DNA from: Byssochlamys sp. IMV 00236
Lineage: Eukaryota; Ascomycota; Eurotiomycetes; Eurotiales; Thermoascaceae
Assembly: GCA_001931875.2 (NCBI GenBank)
Contig: MSJH02000285.1
Coordinates: 1-61,613, forward strand
Length of the DNA: 61,613 bases
Reading direction: 5' to 3'
Positions 22,720 to 32,421 of this stretch are shown piece after piece. The notes below the pieces were generated by a model. It ran no database searches. It was not told the DNA's origin and was given only the letters and a program-made list of their open reading frames with translations. The first letter of the stretch is position 1. Each line of letters begins with the position of its first letter. Made by a program: the position numbers and the translations under genes.

Positions 22720-24681
22720 ACTATGTGTCACAGTGATTAAACCTTATTACCCGACCTTGTTACCTGTCTTTCCATAAATGGGTTGAGCGATTGAATAACT
22801 GGGTACTCTACCATTGGACAGATTTTGTGGTTGCGATGAGTATTCCCCAAAGTCTAGATTTATCACAAGTTTGAGCAAAATATACACTGTTTATAATTAA
22901 CCGTGAATAAACAAAAAGACATGGATATCATTGTTTGTATGTTTTACTAGATTTTATTGCAATCAGATGTTAATTTATAATCGATTTCAAGCTTTTTTTC
23001 TCTTTTCCTTTTTCTTTAGAACCTTAAAGAAGAAAAGATTCGGGGTTACTTAAAGATCCTGCTATTGGTGCACGAAGTGAATGAAAATCAGAAAAAAAAA
23101 AAAGAAATCCACAAGAGTTTACGACATAACGAATCATCGAGACTTGGTTAGAAATCACAAAAGTACAACACAAGGGATTTTGCTACATGGACAGGTGTAA
23201 ATATAGGTTTATTGAATAGAAAAAGATAAAAAAGATCCCAATCATGAATAACTGCTCATTGAGCATCACTTTACAACAGTTCTTTGCAGCAATTCGTTAT
23301 AACCAACCTGTCTCAAAAATTTCTATTCAAGCTTTTCCTGTCATTCCTTTGAGCCAAAGCAAATACTATTTTGGATAATAAAACATAATCGTCTGTTTTA
23401 TCAGTATCTATTGTTGATGTTCATTTTGTGGAAGTAATCTGTCCGCAGTAGCTTATATCCATCATCGTACGCACTTTGTAATTGATTGATTGATTTTTTA
23501 TTTTGTTTTAAATTACCAAAAGGTTTAGAAAGAAGCAAAGGATGTCTTTCTCTTAGGATCCTTTTATTCGCCTACGCTTTGTCTTTGTAGTAAAAGAAAC
23601 GGATGCTGTCACTTTTTACATGAATATGGTCAGATTCGATAGCTCTCTTCTTAAAGAACAGGATATTATGTAGATTAAACATGATTTCCTTTATTTTTTT
23701 TATTTTTTTTTACTGAAATTATCTTTGATATTGCCTCTGGGAAGCAAATGCATCTCTATGTTACAGAGCGACTCTAGAAACGACATATTCAAAGCTATTT
23801 ACAATCACATTAACGACAGACAATAGACTCCAGGATCACTTTGTGAGTATTCGTAAATATTTTCATCTTGTCTCGATGTCAAAAACTTTTCCATGTCTCT
23901 AAAATCATGATTTCCAGGCTGGGTAACCAGTATCCTTTCCATCTGCACTAATCTGAATATATTCTGATTACTTTTTCACTGTCTTTGATTGTTCTTAACC
24001 TGAAGCAAAGCATTCTTTATCTTTTTTGTACAAACATCCAAGCAAGACTGGATTAAATTGTCTTTAAGCATTGGTTTCAACTAGCTTAAAGAAGGATCAG
24101 AGCGGTTGACAAAGTTTTTGGATATAGAACATTCAAATGGTCTCAGTATTGTATAAAGATCCTTTTTAACACGTTCACATTCTACTGGTGTTTTAATGAG
24201 ATCGAAAACGACTCTATGACCTTCAGCGATAGTAAAAGTTATTTTAACTGATATTTAAGGTCATTAACACGTTCCTACAAAAAAACAAGAGTATTAAAAG
24301 GGTATGTGGTGTATTCTTTTAGTGAATGTGAAGCAAGTGCTTGATGTCATTCTGAATTAGGACAGGATATCCTTATCATAGGCAATTACATCATAGAAGA
24401 ATAGTCTGCTGTTTATTAATTGCCAATAAAAAAAATATTTTAGGGATAAGTTTGTGAATTGTTCGACAAACAGAAAGAAAAACAAAAAAAAAATTATATA
24501 TAAATTATTAATAAATATCTATTATCAAAGGTTATTACTACTAACTTTACTTTATACGCGCAAAGATGTATATAATATGTTGCAATGAAGAAGAGAGAAA
24601 TGGAGTGTGTATTTTATTTCAATGAGATTTGAGTTCCTGCATATCATCACAGAGCAGGCTACCCCGTGGTTTTTATGGATG
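22720..24681. other. Gene-less AT-rich interval
   Basis: About 2 kb after the velvet gene. No conserved frame, RNA box pattern or clear repeat was found. The sequence has many stops in all frames and short T/A tracts. Confidence 0.45.
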
Positions 24682-25226
24682 TTACAAATAATTAATTTGG
24701 CTATTTGTACCAGCTATTGGCGTCATTCCCTTTGCTACCTTTAAACTTTGTCCATCCATGTCCACCTCTTTTCCATCATGTTGCTGATACTTAATGATAT
24801 TATCTAAAAGCATTGCAAGGTTAGACAATACACCATTTGATGACCTTTTATTACTTGATTATTCTTTCATCAATTAAAATATCTCGAGTTTTATACATTC
24901 AATCTTTTCTATTCGTTTTTGTGAAGGTGCAATATGCTAAATTCCTACGGTTGTTTCTTTGGGGTACGCTCCTTTTAATGATGCCTGCACCAACTTTGTT
25001 CAAATACTTTACATAATGCTCGTTTATATCATATCTATCACCAAATCCAAAAAGGAAAATATAAGGCTCAGTAATCCTGAAACTGGAATAAAGCCTTTTG
25101 AGAGCAACTGTCATCTTCAAGGGGTACTTGCCTTAAGCTTTAGTGTTGGGTTTGACAAAATTCTTAATTAGTACAGGCTCCACTTGTGCTTGCTTTAAAA
25201 TGCTATCATTTGTATTACAATGCTTA
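24682..25226 (-). pseudogene. Relic, copy A of a dispersed repeat family
   Basis: Minus-strand coding-like pieces: RLYSSFRITEPYIFLFG, DRYDINEHYVKYLNKVG (frame 24899-25120) and, after a break, a second coherent stretch ending at 24682 (LLDNIIKYQQHDGKEVDMDG). It aligns by eye with copy B at 26186-26492, for example AATGCTCG-TTATAT and CTGGAATAA on the plus strand, and both copies share an almost identical upstream edge (gctttaaaatg...cacttgtatta-like). No start or full frame survives. The protein family is unknown to me. Confidence 0.45.
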
Positions 25227-25557
25227 GAGGCTTTCCAAAACTATTTTCCGACTGTTTCTTATTGAATAAGATATGATGTTGCTACCTCTGTTACCCTTTA
25301 AATCCAGTTGATAATCTTCTTATGTTGCTATTCCCCAAAAAAAACATTGAGGATTATAGCTAATAAATAGATTCTATACAACAATTGTATTTAAGTTGGT
25401 CACATGCCCCAGTTCTCTTTTCATTCAATCTCAGCTACTAGACGATGTCAGGCATTTCCAGTTGCCACCCCTCAATCAGTTCTTCCTTCTTTTTATCAAC
25501 TAATTATGTAGGACAGCATGCCACAAATCAATATACAACCAAGCCAAGAGCTGCTAC

Positions 25558-26084
25558 TTGATGAATGCAAATAGTATCAGCAGCTATATTAATGAGGATG
25601 CCCTTGATACCTTGCTTTCTCTTGAACAATTCTTAATAAAACAAAAGCTGTCGTTATCGGACATGGACAGAAACGGTGACACGGCCATCCAGCTACTATA
25701 CAAGATCTTTCGAGATATTTTCGGCGATGCTCATCCAAAAGAATCAGCAGCCGAAAAAATAGAAGATGTTTGCAGCAAAACAATCAATGCAATCAACATG
25801 ACCAAACAAGTTCTAGTGAAAATCAAAGACGAAGCTTCACAAAAACGAATACTAGAATTCTTGGACGATGACCTTATCACTATTGAAAGAAATATAGCAT
25901 AGATGCTTTACCAAGAGAAAAAAGAGCAAGATTAGCCAATAGCCAAGCTGCCAACCAAGCTAGACTAGAAGCTTTGAATTGGATAAAGAACTTATTCGAC
26001 AAATGTTCTTCACCAAAAAGTTTAAAAGCTGTGTTCTACTGCTACATAGAAAGTAATATGCATGCCTTTAATAAATCCATGTAA
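25558..26084 (+). pseudogene. Frameshifted relic of a repeat-family protein (C-terminal part)
   Basis: The frame 25558-25902 encodes 114 residues (SISSYINEDALDTLLSLEQF, MDRNGDTAIQLLYKIFRDIF) and stops at 25900-25902. Moving the frame by one base at that stop gives a smooth continuation to a TAA at 26082-26084 (DALPREKRARLANSQAANQ, RLEALNWIKNLFDKC). This shows a single-base loss in an older, longer coding sequence. The pattern resembles the C-terminal half of the same kind of PD-(D/E)XK nuclease-like family whose middle is left at 8012-8454; that link is inference. It lies between two relics on the opposite strand. Confidence 0.5.
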
Positions 26085-26185
26085 TTTCACAAATGTGCAT
26101 ACACTTGTAATACTTGAGAAAGTAAACACAGCCATGTTTTCAGTACCAAAATGTTATAAGACGCACCAAGCAACGTTTTATATAC

Positions 26186-26492
26186 CTAAAGGATTAAACC
26201 GTCTTTTAGAAACTTGCCGCTTGTAAAAAATATATGTGTCCGCTTTCTGAAAATGAACGAAAAATCGACCTTATGAGGTAATAATGCTTTTACCATCTCA
26301 TCGTTGCCTCTCTCACACAAATTTGCATGCTTTACAGAATGCTCGATTATATAGTGTTTATCACTAACTGCGAAAATATGAAGCTTAGTAATCGTGGAGC
26401 TGGAATAAGTGTATATGGTCTTGACAGGCTTTCCTAATGAATACAAGCTCCGCTCCCAATTGCTTTAAAATGCGGTCACTTGTATTAGTAAA
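26186..26492 (-). pseudogene. Relic, copy B of a dispersed repeat family
   Basis: Minus-strand frame with VKTIYTYSSSTITKLHIF, DKHYIIEHSVKHANLCE and EMVKALLPHKVDF, collinear with copy A (24682-25226) at roughly two-thirds identity by eye. Its upstream edge ends about 25 nt before the TATA box of RPL10. It is too short for a full protein and I do not recognise it as any intact family. Confidence 0.45.
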
Positions 26493-26516
26493 CATCTGCG
26501 CCGTAGCAGTAATGCA

Positions 26517-26525
26517 TATATAAAG
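26517..26525 (+). promoter_or_regulatory. TATA box of RPL10
   Basis: TATATAAAG, 72 nt before the RPL10 ATG, followed by a long pyrimidine-rich leader typical of ribosomal-protein genes. Confidence 0.6.
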
Positions 26526-26597
26526 AGAACCTATTGTTTCTTTTCCCTTTCTTTTTCTCTTTTTTTTTTCTTCCTTTTACAAAACAACAAAAACAAC

Positions 26598-27245
26598 ATG
26601 GGTCGTCGTCCAGCTCGTTGCTATAGATATTGTAAAAACAAGCCTTATCCTAAATCCAGATACAACCGTGGTGTGCCAGACCCAAAGTTAAGAATTTACG
26701 ATTTAGGCCGCAAAAAGGCCTCTGTTGATGAATTCCCTCTTTGTATTCACTTGGTATCCAATGAATACGAACAACTTACTGCGGAAGCACTTGAAGCAGG
26801 TCGTATTTGCGCCAACAAGTACATGTCTAAGACATCAGGCAAGGACTCATTCCACATGCGTATTCGAGTTCATCCATACCACGTGACTCGTATCAACAAG
26901 ATGTTGTCTTGTGCTGGTGCAGATCGTTTACAGACAGGTATGCGTGGTGCCTTTGGTAAACCAAATGGTCTTGTCGCACGTGTGAACATTGGACAAATCA
27001 TCTTTTCAGTACGCTCCAAGGATACAAACAAGGCTGTTGTTATTGAAGCATTGAGACGTTGCAAATACAAGTTCCCTGGTCAACAAAAGATTATTATTTC
27101 CAAAAAGTGGGGATTTACTCCTTTGGATCGTCAAGCTTACATTGAAGCTCGTTCCAAAGGTTTGATCAAGCCTGATGGTTCTTATGTCAAGTTTATTCCT
27201 CAAAAGGGACGTCTTTCCGAGTACTTTAACGCTGTTCGTGCTTAA
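26598..27245 (+). CDS. RPL10: 60S ribosomal protein L10 (uL16)
   Basis: Large-subunit protein near the tRNA-binding face. Its late loading releases Nmd3 during subunit maturation. Intron-free frame of 215 residues, the family's usual size, with [20 protein letters not shown], the flexible-loop neighbourhood [19 protein letters not shown] and [12 protein letters not shown]. Codon use is strongly biased toward GGT, CGT, CTT and AAG as in highly expressed genes. Unlike RPS4 and RPS10 nearby, it has no intron in the coding part. Confidence 0.98.
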   Translation: MGRRPARCYRYCKNKPYPKSRYNRGVPDPKLRIYDLGRKKASVDEFPLCIHLVSNEYEQLTAEALEAGRICANKYMSKTSGKDSFHMRIRVHPYHVTRINKMLSCAGADRLQTGMRGAFGKPNGLVARVNIGQIIFSVRSKDTNKAVVIEALRRCKYKFPGQQKIIISKKWGFTPLDRQAYIEARSKGLIKPDGSYVKFIPQKGRLSEYFNAVRA

Positions 27246-28416
27246 TTGCATTGGATATTCATAATAAAAAAAGAAGCATCTTTTTTTGTCTAAAGATATA
27301 TAAGAGAATATGAACCTACATTTTAAATGCAGACGGGTGTAGGCTCAGTGATTTTTTTAGCTGGTTGTAAGCGTTCACATAAAGATCATTCTATATATAA
27401 AGCATAAAATTCTGTATTTCATATAGATGCTATTTTAAAAGCATGGTGTGATCTAAATTTAGTAAGCATTAAACCACATGTAAAATATACCCTGAGCACT
27501 GAAAAGAAAGAAATGAGAGATATCGTATGATACAGTAGGACTGCTTTGATCATGCGATCTATTACTTGAGTGAGGTATATCTTGCATATACATAGTTTAA
27601 TGCGTGCATGTAATGATATTATAATTCATGAGTATCGAGTCATTAAATATATAGATTTGCTTTATTGGGAATTCAGTTGACCTTTATCAAAAAAGTGGTA
27701 GGACTGAGCGGAAATTTCCAGGTAATTTAAGAATTCTTTTTTAGCTTTTTTGTGTGTGCATATTAAACATGAAACAATGGGTTGAACAGGGTCTTTTAGA
27801 GTAGATCTTGATTTTCTTTAGTTGAATTTAAAGGGAAAAGTAAAAGGGTTGGCACCAATCCAAGAGTATATCATTTCTTTATCAGTGAATAAAGTGTAAA
27901 GGGTCGCTTATGTAATATTCAGTGTAAACAGTTTCTTGTTGTTTAGTGACCCCTTTTTCCCAGAAAGAAGAGAATTATTTACTCTGAGGTCGTACGAATC
28001 GTTGTTTTTTACAACGAAAGATAAGGTTTTTGCCCTTAATTAATACTCTTTTGTTAAAGATCACAATAGATATCAATCATATTTCTCCCTCTTTTGGGCT
28101 ATTTGTTGCCTTTTTATTATTCTTTTAAATCAAGTGTTTAACCTTTGTCTTTGCTTCCCTAAATGGTGTGTGAAGATATGCTGTTCCTGGGTATTACATG
28201 TGTTGACTTTCCTTTTAACTGCTTGTACCAGTCTCCGCTAAGCTGGTCATCATTAAGTATTTCATTTCCCGATATCAACCACAAGCAATATCTTCTCTCT
28301 CTCACAAAATATCAACCTTACGCACTTTAGCATTTTAAAAAGCTATTTTTATCCTCATTTTTTTTCTTTCCCAACCTTTTTCTTTTCCCTTTTTTCTTTT
28401 TTCCTTTCTTTAAAAA
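27246..28416. other. Intergenic region, nothing coding seen
   Basis: 1.2 kb between two co-oriented genes. It contains the RPL10 3' end and a long T/C-rich leader (28340-28410) in front of the coiled-coil gene. No RNA gene or repeat recognised. Confidence 0.5.
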
Positions 28417-30987
28417 ATGACATCCATTAGTACAGCAACAGAAGGAGATAATTCATGGATAAAAAAGCGCACAAGTATCTTCACTAACCCAGCAACGACA
28501 TCTTCCACTACCACAAACAATTCTTCTGTCAATAAAGTGGTCGACAAAGAATTGGCTCGACTCAAAAATATCGGTGCAGTTTCATCAGTCTGGTCAAACA
28601 AATTTGTTCAAGAAGATTCAGGAGGTAGTAGTACCACAGAAAAAATAACCCCTTCGTCTCCACCTCTCTCAGGACGCCTCAATAAAATCAATATGTCCCC
28701 TCGACCGAATGCTAACTATATACCTATCGCAGGAAATACCAACCGTCAATCTGTAAACAGCAATCAGTCAACCTCTCCAAAGTCACCCACCTTCAATATC
28801 AGAGCTCGCACCCTATCAGGCAATAATAAAGAGCTTGCCAAAGAGATCTCTGCTGCCCTTCAACAACATGACAATAAGCCTCCTGCTTCTAATCGCCTAA
28901 CTACAGGCTCTGTATCAAGCTTTGAGTTAAATCAAGATAACCGATCCTCATCTGGAAGTGTTATTTCTAACTCAAGTCAAGTCACTGTGAACTCATCTGC
29001 ATCCGCTCAATCATCAACATCTAATACCTCTGCCACGGTAGATCTGGATGAAGCCGCTTCTCTCTGGTTCCAATGCGAGACACTCAAGACACAATATGCC
29101 CAAATCAATGCCCGCTTGAATAGAGCCAATGAAGATATCGCGTTTTATAAACGTCAATTAGAGAATCTAGATGCTTCTACCCGCGAAGGCTTGGCAGCCG
29201 CGGCTGAAGAACGGGATAAGGAAGTGGAACGGGTCAAGCAATTAGCTGAACTAATTATCAAACAAGATGAATTATTAAGCGAATATGAAGCAAGTCTTGA
29301 GCATCTTCGCAAGTCCGCCACCGAGGTTGCTGCTGCCAATTCAGATGATGGAGCCAAGGCCGAGATCGAAGCCCTCCGCCATGAACTCACTGGACTGTAC
29401 AGACAAAAGGAAGAGATGGAGTGTGCTATCACAGCCCTGCGCGCCGAATTGGAAATGAGCTACAGTCAGATGCGACTGATGATGGTTGTTTCAACAGAGA
29501 TTCAAAATGAATTCGATAGCTACAAGAAGAGAATGGATATTGAAATAAAGGAGCTTATTGCCGAGAAACAACAAGAACACAAGAAAGAGATGGAAGCGCT
29601 TGAACAAAAATTGACCACGAGCCCTGTTCAAAGAGAAGTCGTTCATCATACCTCTGCTGACTCTTCTCTAGAAGAATTGGAAGCCCTTCGCAAGCAAGTA
29701 AATGATCTGATTGATGCTGCAGAAGAAAAAGATAAAGCAAACAAGCTTACTGTAGTTGAACACCAGAATACACTCAAGGTCGTTCAAGAGCAAGTATCCG
29801 AGTTAAAGGAATTAAAGCAAGCGCTCGAAGAAAAGGACAAGGTCATCTCGGAAACTACGGCTAGCAGTCAAAAAACAATCCAGTCGCTTCAGAACCAAAT
29901 TCAAGAACTAAGCCAAACTCTTGAACACAAGGATAAGATCATTGCCGATCTCGAAAACCAAATGAAGGCGCAAAAGATGAACATGGACTCTCAGATGATG
30001 GACCTCACTCAAAGTATCCTCGAAAAGGACGCTCTCTTGCTTGAGTTCATGAGCAGCCGTAACAACAGCTCAGAAAGCAATGTCATGTGTGCCTCTCCTA
30101 CTACAACTACCGAAAAGCCGGCGTTTAACAATGACACTGATACCTTTTATCAACGTCAAACAGAAGCTCATAGACAAATGTCTCAAGTGCGCGACTACAT
30201 GTATACCACCTCTTCCGATGAAGAAGAATTAGATGCTTACTCAAGTGATGAAGAAACCGCTCACCCTGTTCATCAGTACCATGCATACAACAGTACCAAC
30301 AACACCCATAGTGACAACAAATCCATATCATCCATCACACACGGTGAACATGCTCCTCAAAGCCCTGCAGACACCATTTCTTCCAGCATTACCTTTGATT
30401 CCTCTGATGAAGAAGAGCAAGTAGCCGAAATCAAGCACCTTTCCTATTCCTCTGTACATTCTCAATCCACCTTGTCTCTTCATAGCCACAGCAGCACAGC
30501 CATTGGCTCATCCCAGAGCCCTGAAGAAGAGAAGCGCAACAGCAACAGCAGCAACACATTATCTCCTTATAGTGCTGTCAAGGATACTTCAGCAAAAGCA
30601 ACATCATCTAGCTGGCCAATGCCTCCTCCAACTCCTCCACCTTCAGAACCACTTCCTCCTCTGCCTGTCCCTTCTTCTGGCAACGAACCTGTTACATCAG
30701 CTGTTGTTCCTCCTCCACGCCGCGCTCGGTCCAAGACGATGGTTCGCGAAGAAAGTCCTTCTCCTTATACGACATCCATTCACAAGTCCAATGAACTTCC
30801 TCGCATTGTTCCTTTACAAAAAGATACCATGATTGATACTATGCCAGTGCCTCCACCTCGTAAAGACATCAAACATACCACTTCAGAATCAGCATCTCAA
30901 GTATCATCAAATCCTCCTTTGAACACAAAATGGATGGATGACCCAGAGAGTGAAGAAGAACATTGGAGTGAAGCTCAAAGCCATTAA
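28417..30987 (+). CDS. Large coiled-coil protein with Ser-rich and Pro-rich tails
   Basis: Intron-free frame of 856 residues. Layout: basic/Ser-Thr N-terminus with WIKKRTSIFTN and KELARLKNIGAVSSVWSNKF (residues 1-65, the most patterned part); Ser/Asn-rich linker to about 205; long heptad-rich coiled coil about 215-555 (AASLWFQCETLKTQYAQINA onward); acidic DEEE clusters (about 600-670); proline-rich segment (PPPTPPPSEPLPPLPVP, about 730-745) and PPPRRARS/PPPRK motifs that could bind SH3 domains. This looks like a cytoskeletal, polarity or vesicle-tether scaffold, but I recognise no named family. Its ATG follows a 60-nt pyrimidine tract. Confidence 0.75.
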   Translation: MTSISTATEGDNSWIKKRTSIFTNPATTSSTTTNNSSVNKVVDKELARLKNIGAVSSVWSNKFVQEDSGGSSTTEKITPSSPPLSGRLNKINMSPRPNANYIPIAGNTNRQSVNSNQSTSPKSPTFNIRARTLSGNNKELAKEISAALQQHDNKPPASNRLTTGSVSSFELNQDNRSSSGSVISNSSQVTVNSSASAQSSTSNTSATVDLDEAASLWFQCETLKTQYAQINARLNRANEDIAFYKRQLENLDASTREGLAAAAEERDKEVERVKQLAELIIKQDELLSEYEASLEHLRKSATEVAAANSDDGAKAEIEALRHELTGLYRQKEEMECAITALRAELEMSYSQMRLMMVVSTEIQNEFDSYKKRMDIEIKELIAEKQQEHKKEMEALEQKLTTSPVQREVVHHTSADSSLEELEALRKQVNDLIDAAEEKDKANKLTVVEHQNTLKVVQEQVSELKELKQALEEKDKVISETTASSQKTIQSLQNQIQELSQTLEHKDKIIADLENQMKAQKMNMDSQMMDLTQSILEKDALLLEFMSSRNNSSESNVMCASPTTTTEKPAFNNDTDTFYQRQTEAHRQMSQVRDYMYTTSSDEEELDAYSSDEETAHPVHQYHAYNSTNNTHSDNKSISSITHGEHAPQSPADTISSSITFDSSDEEEQVAEIKHLSYSSVHSQSTLSLHSHSSTAIGSSQSPEEEKRNSNSSNTLSPYSAVKDTSAKATSSSWPMPPPTPPPSEPLPPLPVPSSGNEPVTSAVVPPPRRARSKTMVREESPSPYTTSIHKSNELPRIVPLQKDTMIDTMPVPPPRKDIKHTTSESASQVSSNPPLNTKWMDDPESEEEHWSEAQSH

Positions 30988-31658
30988 ATAGCTTTTCTCT
31001 CTCTTTTTATTATAAGTTTTTGTAGATTTAGAACCCCTTTTTTTTCTTTTTTTATTCATTTTATAAAATATCAATGTATGTTAGACATATTCTTTTTTTT
31101 TTTTATTGCTATTCATATGTTCAATAAAGCAATCCTTATTTTACCATGTAAAAATGTGAAGTTGAGACTGTAACTGTTCGGCCCTCAATTGGAGTTTGAA
31201 TTTTAATTGGACAAAAAAAAAAAGCAAGCAGCTGGACAGGGAAGTCTATGAAAGCAAACGAGAGGCAGGTCTATAATTCCTTCTTTCCCCGCATAGGTAT
31301 GAATCTATCCAACTGCTGCATCCTATGATCCATTCGACCACAAATATATCCATCCATCAACAAGAAAGAAGAAAGAACAAATAGATTAAAAATAAAGACA
31401 TCCATATCAGCTTATAAACATATCATTCATCCATCCATCCATCTATCCAACAAACTGAACTATATAGAAAAAGATACAAGGGGCGAGAGGGGGAGAGCGT
31501 ATGTATGTGAGAGAATGAAAGAAGAAATGATAGTTTCAACGGTCGGATAGACAGTACATTACGTTGAATTGAAAGGAGAGAATGGACATTTTGGATGCAG
31601 CAGAAAAAGGAAATATAAGGATTAGCCCAGAATCATTAACATTGATTATAGAACCAAC
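30988..31658. other. Intergenic region with short tandem repeats, RPS10 promoter
   Basis: 671 nt. Contains T tracts after the coiled-coil gene, a (CCAT)n tract at 31427-31449 and purine-rich sequence before RPS10. A possible acceptor (ttatag at 31647-31652) lies just before the RPS10 ATG, so a 5'-UTR intron is possible. Confidence 0.45.
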
Positions 31659-32312
31659 ATGCTTATTTCCAAAGAGAATAGAAAGGCCATCTACTCGGCT
31701 CTCTTCAAAGGTTCGAGGCGCATTTACATCATTATGAACAACACTGACATTTTTGTATAGATGGTGCCCTTTGTGCTCCCAAGGACTACAATGCTCCCAA
31801 GCACCCCGAAATTGATGTCCCTAATCTCGAAGTCATCAAGGCTATGCAATCTTTGACCTCCAAGGGTTTGGTCAAGACTCAATTCTCTTGGCAATGGTAC
31901 TACTATACCCTTACTGATGAGGGTATTGACTACCTCCGTGAATGTAAAGTATATACATATAAAAAAGAAAATATAAACTTATATATTCTCTTAGATCTTC
32001 ACTTGCCTCAAGAAATTGTCCCTGCCACTATGAAGAAGACTGCCCGTCCTGCTTCTTCTGCTCCTCGTCGTACTTGTAAGTAACATATACATATAGAAAT
32101 AGTAGTATATATGTATGCTAATTCATTTTGTAGTCGGTGGCGACCGTGAAGGTCGTGCTCCTCGTGGCGATCGCGATAACTACAGACGTAAGGATGGTGC
32201 CTCTGGCGATTTCAAGCCTGAATTCCGTGGTGGCATGGGTAATTATTATTAAAGGATGAATTTTATTGAAAAGTGACTCACTGTTTAAATAGGCCGTGCT
32301 CAACGCGAATAA
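31659..32312 (+). CDS. RPS10: 40S ribosomal protein S10 (eS10)
   Basis: Small-subunit protein of 146 residues from five exons: 31659-31710, 31761-31943, 31995-32075, 32134-32238, 32293-32312. Diagnostic sequence: [38 protein letters not shown] and [17 protein letters not shown], then an Arg/Gly-rich tail ([18 protein letters not shown]) that is usual for S10 and can be arginine-methylated. All introns are 50-58 nt, so none has room for a snoRNA. It converges with the ARMC8 gene; the stop codons are 109 nt apart. Confidence 0.97.
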
Positions 32313-32421
32313 ATTGTTGCTATTTTTGAACTGATTTAGCATTCTTTTTATAAAATATTGTGTTTTTTTATTGTATTTTCTACGGGTTTCCTCTCCTTTT
32401 TTTTTATTTATAGAAAAGTAT

